Below are positions 16,554 to 21,617 of a stretch of 21,617 bases of DNA, piece by piece. The DNA is taken from NCBI GenBank assembly GCA_937975715.1, contig CALJUA010000089.1:1-21617 (forward strand), given 5' to 3'. The translations under genes were made by a program, and so were the position numbers. Origin of the DNA: an uncultured Candidatus Planktophila sp. GTDB lineage: Bacteria > Actinomycetota > Actinomycetes > Nanopelagicales > Nanopelagicaceae. Under the pieces are notes generated by a model, which searched no databases, was not told the origin of the DNA, and saw only the letters and a program-made list of their open reading frames with translations. Every line of letters begins with the position of its first letter. The stretch's first letter is position 1.

Positions 16554-16796
16554 ATGAAAATACTTAAATTCCTTCCAGGTTCCATTGCACTCGCCTTCGG
16601 CGCCGCAATATTGACTGCGCCAACTGCATCGGCAGATCCGTACTGCTACTCGTTTGGGCTTTTTCGACGTGTGCTGAGATTCCTTCATACAACACACCAA
16701 CACCTCCGCCTCCAAAGCCTTTACCGGTTTGGGTCTGCAGAACCGTGGCAGTCGCACAAGCGGTCACGACAGTCATTCCATCATCGCCAATTGTGA
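16554..16796 (+). CDS. Small secreted protein, probably frameshifted at a T5 run
   Basis: A strong AGAGAGGA ribosome-binding site precedes ATG 16554. Residues 1-27 form a clean signal peptide (Lys at 2 and 5, hydrophobic core, A-S-A cleavage at 25-27). After DPYCYSFGLF the open frame turns into an Arg/His/Gln-rich sequence unlike a real protein. From the T-run at 16660-16664 the -1 frame runs STCAEIPSYNTPTPPPPKPL and on for 65 residues to TGA at 16859-16861; that stop overlaps the ATG of the next small gene. One added T, or -1 slippage on TTTTT, would give a 102-residue Cys- and Pro-containing secreted protein. No function is recognised. It may be a broken gene, a sequencing slip or a programmed frameshift. 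Confidence 0.6.
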   Translation: MKILKFLPGSIALAFGAAILTAPTASADPYCYSFGLFRRVLRFLHTTHQHLRLQSLYRFGSAEPWQSHKRSRQSFHHRQL

Positions 16797-16857
16797 CGAT
16801 TATCAGTCGTGTAATATTTGTGCCAACAGTAGTTTGTGCAATGGAAATGAGTTATTT

Positions 16858-16977
16858 ATGACAATCTTCCTTTCAATCGCATTAACACTATTGGCCGTTT
16901 GGACAGCCTTCGGCCGTAGTTTTCGACGAAATCGGAAAAAGGGTCTCGGAATCATAGAGAGCCTTTATCGCTTATAA
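16858..16977 (+). CDS. 39-residue single-span membrane protein
   Basis: ATG at 16858 overlaps the TGA of the alternative frame of the preceding secreted gene (ATGA), a usual sign of translational coupling. The product has one hydrophobic segment (TIFLSIALTLLAVWTAFG), then a strongly basic stretch (RSFRRNRKKG) and a short amphipathic tail, so it should be N-out/C-in by the positive-inside rule. The frame is open upstream to 16729, but that extension has poor composition and no ribosome-binding site. No family is recognised. A strong terminator follows 18 bp after its stop, so the two small genes form a self-contained unit. Confidence 0.5.
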   Translation: MTIFLSIALTLLAVWTAFGRSFRRNRKKGLGIIESLYRL

Positions 16978-16995
16978 CAGCCAATGATTGAAGTT

Positions 16996-17042
16996 CGCCT
17001 CAGCCCCCACAAGCACCAACTTTGTGGGGGCTGAGGCGTTTT
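16996..17042 (+). terminator. Strong hairpin terminator after the small membrane protein
   Basis: A perfect 17-bp GC-rich stem (starts CGCCTCAGCCCCCACAA) with a 9-nt loop, followed by TTTT. Confidence 0.9.
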
Positions 17043-17107
17043 CACATCTGCCTCGTGCAGCCATCACAGATATTCCACAAAGTCACGGTCCAATCTTCGT
17101 ATCAGGA

Positions 17108-17152
17108 AGCCGAGTTATCCGGACTCGGCTCCAACAAATCCCATAAGGATTT
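17108..17152 (+). promoter_or_regulatory. Two consecutive hairpins in the 5' UTR of the Ala-rich secreted protein
   Basis: AGCCGAGT/ACTCGGCT (8 bp, 7-nt loop, 17108-17130) and AAATCC/GGATTT (6 bp, 5-nt loop, 17136-17152) lie directly before the ribosome-binding site GAAGGAG. No T-run follows the first stem. Nothing else is recognised between 17043 and 17107. Confidence 0.45.
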
Positions 17153-17169
17153 ACCCGAAGGAGACGATC

Positions 17170-17700
17170 ATGAAGGCAACATTCATTAACTCACGAAATG
17201 TGGCGCTACTAGTAGCCGCAGGACTTCTTGCTGGAACGGGCACTGCAATTGCAGATGAAACTCCAACAGCAACTGCATCTCCAACAGCAACTGCGACACC
17301 AAAGCCACTGACTGAATATCAGAAGGCTAAGGCTGCTTATAGCGCCGCTGTTGCAGCATATATTGCTAATCGCAAATCAAACGCTGCACAGTACAAAGCT
17401 GCTATTGATGCATTCGTGGTGGCGAAGAAGAGCTACAACGACACCCGCACAAATATTCTCAAGACATACAAGTCAGAACTTGCGGCCGCAAAGACTGCTC
17501 GCGAGGCAGCAATTGCGGCAGCAACAACTGATGCGGCAAAGCTTGCAGCTAACACCGCACACCGAACTGCAGTAGCAGCAGCTACATCAAAGCGAGATGC
17601 AGCGATCGTTGCGCTCGGCGTAGCACCTGCAGCTCCAGCAACACCGCTTATTGGCGCACGTCCAACTCCACCAGTAAAGCCAACTAAATCAGCGAGCTAA
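17170..17700 (+). CDS. Secreted Ala-rich helical protein with Thr/Pro-rich N-terminal linker
   Basis: A 176-residue protein with a strong GAAGGAG site 7 bp before ATG. Residues 1-28 are a signal peptide ending A-I-A before Asp29. Residues 30-46 are a Thr/Ala/Pro linker built from a 6-residue repeat (TPTATASPTATATPKP), possibly glycosylated. Residues about 47-150 are a long Ala/Lys helix (YQKAKAAYSAAVAAYIANRK and AKTAREAAIAAATTDAAKLA), likely a coiled coil. The last 25 residues are Pro-rich (APAAPATPLIGARPTPPVKP). There is no membrane anchor or LPXTG motif. I do not recognise the family; a cell-envelope spacer or secreted structural role is only a guess. It has its own terminator. Confidence 0.8.
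   Translation: MKATFINSRNVALLVAAGLLAGTGTAIADETPTATASPTATATPKPLTEYQKAKAAYSAAVAAYIANRKSNAAQYKAAIDAFVVAKKSYNDTRTNILKTYKSELAAAKTAREAAIAAATTDAAKLAANTAHRTAVAAATSKRDAAIVALGVAPAAPATPLIGARPTPPVKPTKSAS
17263..17298 (+). repeat. 18-bp tandem duplication coding the Thr/Ala linker
   Basis: Two adjacent copies of CCAACAGCAACTGCATCT; the second differs only at its end. They code for PTATAS and PTATAT. Confidence 0.8.
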
Positions 17701-17738
17701 CTTCCCCTCGGCTCGCGCTTTGAGCCTCTTGAAAGACG

Positions 17739-17783
17739 CTCAACCGCCATGATTCCTCGTGAATTTGGCGGTTGAGTGCTTTT
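17739..17783 (+). terminator. Intrinsic terminator after the Ala-rich secreted protein
   Basis: An 11-bp stem CTCAACCGCCA/TGGCGGTTGAG with a 16-nt loop that can itself pair briefly, then TGCTTTT. Confidence 0.8.
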
Positions 17784-17880
17784 GGGGGAGAATTACGCAC
17801 CTACCGAGCAAGCCCCTTCTGGTTCACCGTAGCTTTCAAGTAATTGAGAGCCGGACCCAGACAGATATAAAGGAATCACT

Positions 17881-18087
17881 ATGAAGCCAGAGATCCACCC
17901 AGAATATAAAGAGACCCAGGTAACTTGTGGTTGCGGCGAGAAGTTTGTCACTCGTTCGACAGTGCCTAGCGGATCTATCTACGTTGAAGTTTGCTCAGTC
18001 TGCCACCCGTTCTACACAGGTAAGCAGCGCATTCTTGATACTGGTGGACGCGTCGCGAAGTTCGAAGAGCGTTTCGGTAAGAAGTAG
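17881..18087 (+). CDS. rpmE: Ribosomal protein L31 (zinc-binding form)
   Basis: A 68-residue 50S subunit protein. It begins MKPEIHPEY and has the four zinc-binding cysteines in TCGCGEKF and VCSVCHPFYTGKQ, so it is the C+ type rather than the zinc-independent YkgM type. AAAGGAAT before ATG is a good ribosome-binding site. It is flanked by terminators on both sides, so it is probably a single-gene transcript. The rho-rpmE-prfA order is standard in actinobacteria, here interrupted by the two small secreted-protein units. Confidence 0.97.
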   Translation: MKPEIHPEYKETQVTCGCGEKFVTRSTVPSGSIYVEVCSVCHPFYTGKQRILDTGGRVAKFEERFGKK

Positions 18088-18098
18088 CGTTTATAAAG

Positions 18099-18145
18099 AG
18101 ACCGTTGTCGCAACCTTTAATACGGTTGCGACGCGGTCTTTTTTA
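18099..18145 (+). terminator. Intrinsic terminator after rpmE
   Basis: Stem GACCG plus GTCGCAACC pairing with GGTTGCGAC plus CGGTC across a small bulge, with an 8-nt loop, then a run of six or more Ts. Confidence 0.93.
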
Positions 18146-18179
18146 TTTTCATAAGATTTAAAACGAGAGGAGAAGCCAC

Positions 18180-19262
18180 ATGTCAGATGATCGCTTTGCA
18201 TCCGCCCACGAGATGGTGCGTGAGTACCAAGAGCTTGAAGCGAAGATGGCCGACCCTTCAATTCATGAAGATCAGAACAATGCTCGCAAGTTAGGTCGAC
18301 GTTACGCCCAGCTCGGCCCAGTCGTTGCAGGCTTTAACGCCTGGAAGAACGCCAGCGATGATTTGGCCGCAGCTCGAGAAATGGCTGCGGAAGATCCAGA
18401 TTTTGCTGCAGAGATTCCAGCGATGGAGGCTGCGGTTGCAGCGGCTGCAGAAAAGTTGGAAGAGTTGTTATTGCCTCGCGACCCTAACGATGATCGTGAT
18501 GTCATCATGGAAGTGAAGGCCGGTGCAGGCGGAGATGAGTCAGCACTCTTCGCTGGTGACTTGGTCCGTATGTATCAGCGCTATGCAGAGAAGCACAATT
18601 GGAAAGTCGAAATCATCGACCTTACCGAGGCAGATCTCGGTGGCTATAAAGATATTTCCATGGCCATCAAATCTAAGGGCACACCAGAGCCTGGTAATTC
18701 TCCCTATGCACGTTTGAAATTTGAAGGTGGCGTGCACCGTGTACAGCGCGTACCTGAGACCGAAAGCCAAGGACGCATTCACACATCAGCAGCTGGCGTT
18801 TTGATTCTTCCTGAAGCGGAAGAAGTAGATGTCGAACTCAATATGAACGATGTTCGCGTTGACGTCTATCGCTCATCTGGCCCTGGTGGGCAGTCGGTTA
18901 ACACCACTGACTCAGCGGTGCGATTAACGCACGTTCCGACTGGAATTGTTGTTTCTTGTCAGAATGAAAAGTCACAGCTTCAGAATAAGGAATCTGCGCT
19001 TCGTATCTTGCGCGCTCGACTTCTCGCCGATGCCCAAGAGAAAGCTGAGGCAGCAGCTTCTGCCGAACGCAAAAGCCAAGTTCGTACAGTCGATCGCTCT
19101 GAGCGTATCCGCACATATAACTTCCCGGAAAACCGCTTGAGCGATCACCGCGTTAATTACAAATCCAATAACTTGGATGCTGTCCTAAATGGTGAACTCG
19201 ATGATGTTATTCAATCCCTTCTCGATGCCGATAAGGCAGCAAAGCTTTCTGCAACAAGTTAA
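18180..19262 (+). CDS. prfA: Peptide chain release factor 1
   Basis: A 360-residue class I release factor that reads UAA and UAG. The codon-reading loop is PET at 192-194 in RVQRVPETESQGRIHTSA (RF1 P-x-T; RF2 would have SPF). GGQ at 236-238 in SSGPGGQSVNT is the hydrolysis motif and the site methylated by the product of the next gene. The start has GAGAGGAG about 7 bp upstream. prmC begins 5 bp after its stop. Confidence 0.97.
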   Translation: MSDDRFASAHEMVREYQELEAKMADPSIHEDQNNARKLGRRYAQLGPVVAGFNAWKNASDDLAAAREMAAEDPDFAAEIPAMEAAVAAAAEKLEELLLPRDPNDDRDVIMEVKAGAGGDESALFAGDLVRMYQRYAEKHNWKVEIIDLTEADLGGYKDISMAIKSKGTPEPGNSPYARLKFEGGVHRVQRVPETESQGRIHTSAAGVLILPEAEEVDVELNMNDVRVDVYRSSGPGGQSVNTTDSAVRLTHVPTGIVVSCQNEKSQLQNKESALRILRARLLADAQEKAEAAASAERKSQVRTVDRSERIRTYNFPENRLSDHRVNYKSNNLDAVLNGELDDVIQSLLDADKAAKLSATS

Positions 19263-19267
19263 TTCTC

Positions 19268-20125
19268 ATGGATCTCACCTTCAAAGAATTTCTTCGTAGC
19301 GGAAAAGATCAATTATCTGCAGCTGGATACCCAGAAGTTGATGCAGAGATTCTCTTGGCACATGTTCTCGGAATCTCGCGAATGGATCTCCACAACCCGG
19401 TAACGGTAGAAAACGCAATTAACGCCATCGGTGACACGGTCGTAATTGAAGAGACTTTCTGGAAGCTGCTGGATCGACGTGCAGCACATGAACCGTTGCA
19501 ATATTTAACGGGTACCGCTTACTTCCGCTACTTAGAACTCCAAGTTGGCCCCGGTGTATTGGTGCCACGCCCTGAGAGCGAGTTACTAGTTGAAGCAGTT
19601 TTGAAGAATATTGAATCACGTGGCGAAGGCGCAGTCAGCGTTGTTGACCTTGGTGCAGGCTCTGGTGCGCTGACGTTGGCTATTGCAACTGAAGCTCCGC
19701 AATCTCACCTCATTGCAGTTGAAAAAGATCCGGCTGCAGTCGAATGGTTACGTAAGAATGTTTCTCGAATCGACGAGACTGTTCGTATCCTTGAAGCTGA
19801 TGTCGAGGATGCTCTCGATGGCGTCAAATGCGATGTTGTCATCGCAAATCCTCCCTACATTCCTGATAGCCAAGAGCTACCTACCGACGTTGCAGAGCAT
19901 GAACCCGCCACTGCTCTCTTTGGTGGGCCCGATGGTATGGAAATTCCACGTAGGTTTATTAGCGCTGCAGCACGCTTATTGAAGAGCGGCGGATTCTTGG
20001 CAATTGAACATCACGAGAGCCAACCGACTGCAATTGCAGAAGCGATGGTGCATGCATTTGATGAGATTGAAATTCATCATGATCTTGTAGGTCGTCCTCG
20101 CTTTACAACTGGGGTCAGGAGATAA
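19268..20125 (+). CDS. prmC: Release factor glutamine methyltransferase
   Basis: A 285-residue SAM-dependent enzyme that N5-methylates the Gln of the GGQ motif in release factors. The N-terminal helical domain has DAEILLAHVLG and HEPLQYLTG; PGVLVPRPESELLVE leads into the SAM-binding DLGAGSG (127-133). The catalytic NPPYIP is at 194-199. It directly follows its substrate gene prfA and ends with its stop near the AGGAG ribosome-binding site of the next gene. Confidence 0.96.
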   Translation: MDLTFKEFLRSGKDQLSAAGYPEVDAEILLAHVLGISRMDLHNPVTVENAINAIGDTVVIEETFWKLLDRRAAHEPLQYLTGTAYFRYLELQVGPGVLVPRPESELLVEAVLKNIESRGEGAVSVVDLGAGSGALTLAIATEAPQSHLIAVEKDPAAVEWLRKNVSRIDETVRILEADVEDALDGVKCDVVIANPPYIPDSQELPTDVAEHEPATALFGGPDGMEIPRRFISAAARLLKSGGFLAIEHHESQPTAIAEAMVHAFDEIEIHHDLVGRPRFTTGVRR

Positions 20126-20132
20126 TCACGCC

Positions 20133-20774
20133 ATGGAGAGAATCAATCTTCTTGAGGGCGATATCAAGGATCACGTTGCACTGGGAGCAAAAGGAATCCG
20201 CGATGGCTACATCATCTGCGCACCGCTCGAGCATGGTTACGTCTTCCTCGCAGATGCATTCTCTGAATTCGCAGTGCGCGCGATGCACGTTCTTCGTGGT
20301 GATGCACTAGGTGTTGCAGCTCAAGTTCTGATTCACTCTGGCGACACCATTACGGGTCTCTCTCGCGATGTCACTCCCGATGCACGTGCGCTCATGAATG
20401 AATTTTGGCCTGGCCTTATTTCATTTAACTTGCGCCCCAATATGGGTCTTCGCTGGAATCTCGGTGATAACCAATCCCTCGATCGCTTTAGTGTGCGCGT
20501 TCCAAATTCTCCATTTATATCGGCTCTTCTTAAAGAGACAGGCCCACTCGCCTCTGCCAGCGCAGCACGTGTAGGTCAGAAGCCCGCCCTAGATACAGCG
20601 CGCATCTTTGTTCTTGAATCCGATCTAGCAGTGATGTTTGAAGCAGGTGAATTGCCGGCTGGACCTGCGACAACCATTATCGAATCCGATAGCAGCGGTA
20701 TGACCATTATTCGAGAAGGTGCCATTACGCGTGAGGCGCTGGCAGCTGTTGTGCCTGCCCTTTCTCAGGAGTAA
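20133..20774 (+). CDS. Divergent YrdC/Sua5-like protein (L-threonylcarbamoyladenylate synthase family)
   Basis: A 213-residue protein in the position where actinobacteria carry sua5/tsaC, just after prmC. Family landmarks remain: the WPG turn at 92-94 with LISFNLRPN, and VRVPNSPFISALLKETGPLA at 121-140. The signature sites are altered: PLEHGYV at 31-37 in place of PT(E/D)TVYG, LRGDALG at 54-60 in place of the K-x-R-P block, and SASAARVGQ at 141-149 in place of S-x-SAN-x-SG. These segments bind ATP, threonine and bicarbonate in active enzymes, so normal activity is doubtful. It may have a changed substrate or another intact copy may exist elsewhere. AGGAG lies 10 bp before ATG. Confidence 0.75.
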   Translation: MERINLLEGDIKDHVALGAKGIRDGYIICAPLEHGYVFLADAFSEFAVRAMHVLRGDALGVAAQVLIHSGDTITGLSRDVTPDARALMNEFWPGLISFNLRPNMGLRWNLGDNQSLDRFSVRVPNSPFISALLKETGPLASASAARVGQKPALDTARIFVLESDLAVMFEAGELPAGPATTIIESDSSGMTIIREGAITREALAAVVPALSQE

Positions 20775-20778
20775 CCAA

Positions 20779-20784
20779 TAGGCT
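20779..20784 (+). promoter_or_regulatory. Candidate leaderless -10 element for glyA
   Basis: TAGGCT, then 6 nt, then ATG at 20791. No ribosome-binding site lies at the usual distance. Confidence 0.45.
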
Positions 20785-20790
20785 AAGGCT

Positions 20791-21617
20791 ATGTCCAATA
20801 CTTTCTACGGCCCGGATTTCGAACTTCTCACCCAGCAGGATCCTGCGATTGCAGCGGTCTTGCTATCAGAGCTCAAGCGCCAGCAGACCAATCTGCAGCT
20901 GATCGCATCCGAGAACTTCACATCCCGTGCCGTTCTGGCAGCACTAGGTTCGACCCTCTCGAACAAGTACGCAGAGGGCTACCCAGGCAAGCGCTATTAC
21001 GGCGGTTGCGAAGAGGTAGATATTGCCGAGACCATCGCGATCGACCGTGCAAAGTCATTGTTCGGTGCAGAACACGCAAATGTGCAGCCCCACTCTGGTG
21101 CAAGTGCAAACGTCGCTGTCTATCAAGCATTTACCAAGCCAGGAGATACCATCCTTGCGATGTCACTTCCACACGGTGGCCACCTCACGCATGGTTCAAA
21201 GGTTAACTTCTCAGGTAAGTGGTTCAACATCGTTTCCTATGGTGTTCGCCAAGATAACGAGCTCATTGATTATGACGAGCTACGCGACCTGGCCATTGCC
21301 AATAAGCCAAAGATGATTTGTACTGGTGCTACTGCCTACCCATCGCTAATCGATTTCGAGAAGGTTCGCGCAATCTGCAATGAAGTCGGCGCAATCATGT
21401 GGGTCGATGCAGCGCACTTCATTGGTCTCGTTGCAGGAAAGGCGATTCCATCGCCTGTTCCATATGCAGATGTTGTCTCCTTTACAACTCATAAAGTTTT
21501 GCGTGGTCCACGTGGTGGAATGATTCTTACAAAGGCAGAGCATGCAGCTGCAATCGATAAGGCAGTCTTCCCAGGAATGCAGGGCGGACCGATCATGTCT
21601 GCAGTTGCAGGTAAGGC
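20791..21617 (+). CDS. glyA: Serine hydroxymethyltransferase, partial
   Basis: The first 275 codons are present; the window ends before the C-terminus (family about 415-430). It interconverts serine and glycine and loads tetrahydrofolate with a one-carbon unit. Visible sites: LIASENF at 38-44, KYAEGYPGKRYYGGCE at 59-74, HSGASAN near 101, VDAAHFIGL (Asp206, His209) and TTHKVLRGPRGG with PLP Lys235. It sits 16 bp after the Sua5-like gene but appears to start from its own leaderless promoter. Confidence 0.97.
   Translation, partial: MSNTFYGPDFELLTQQDPAIAAVLLSELKRQQTNLQLIASENFTSRAVLAALGSTLSNKYAEGYPGKRYYGGCEEVDIAETIAIDRAKSLFGAEHANVQPHSGASANVAVYQAFTKPGDTILAMSLPHGGHLTHGSKVNFSGKWFNIVSYGVRQDNELIDYDELRDLAIANKPKMICTGATAYPSLIDFEKVRAICNEVGAIMWVDAAHFIGLVAGKAIPSPVPYADVVSFTTHKVLRGPRGGMILTKAEHAAAIDKAVFPGMQGGPIMSAVAGK

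Overview
The window looks like a chromosomal segment of a low-to-medium GC actinobacterium (Actinomycetota). The order argS-lysA-hom-thrC-thrB-rho-rpmE-prfA-prmC-sua5-like is the classic actinobacterial arrangement. Rho carries the Arg/Asp-rich N-terminal insertion seen in that phylum. The compact layout, roughly 45-50% GC by eye, short intergenic gaps and apparently leaderless promoters suggest a streamlined aquatic lineage such as the freshwater acI/Nanopelagicales group. That placement is inference; the phylum is well supported.

Left part (1-8276), mostly minus strand. Bases 1-1571 hold an OafA-type membrane acyltransferase with a C-terminal SGNH domain, cut by the window edge. It sits directly downstream of a cytoplasmic Ala-rich coiled-coil protein with a Lys-rich tail. 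Next come a hemolysin III-family membrane protein and an MFS exporter that form one unit. Divergent from the exporter is a two-gene plus-strand arsenic module: Acr3 arsenite efflux and an LMW-phosphatase-type arsenate reductase. A perfect 16-bp hairpin acts as a shared terminator between arsC and the converging metY (O-acetylhomoserine sulfhydrylase). metY has a structured leader with a sequestered ribosome-binding site. Behind metY lie a small RNA-polymerase-alpha-CTD-like protein, a small unknown membrane protein and tRNA-Leu(UAG).

Right part (8398-21617), all plus strand. argS, lysA, hom, thrC and thrB are tightly packed, with TAATG stop/start overlaps at argS/lysA and hom/thrC; they join arginyl-tRNA charging to the last step of lysine synthesis and the aspartate-to-threonine branch. 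rho follows, ending in an intrinsic terminator. The stretch 16453-17880 is the least conserved part: a small secreted protein that appears frameshifted, a 39-residue membrane protein coupled to its other frame, and an Ala-rich secreted coiled-coil protein with a structured 5' UTR, separated by strong hairpin terminators. rpmE (L31) follows with its own terminator. Then prfA (RF1), prmC (its methyltransferase) and a strongly degenerate YrdC/Sua5-like gene form a translation cluster. glyA, cut by the right edge, starts from what looks like its own leaderless promoter.

No CRISPR array, insertion sequence, phage gene or toxin-antitoxin pair was recognised. The items most worth checking are the frameshifted secreted gene and its coupled mini-protein, the metY leader RNA, the Sua5-like protein that has lost its signature motifs, paired palindromes at 2484-2546, and a recurrent TANNNT-N6/7-ATG arrangement at six gene starts.
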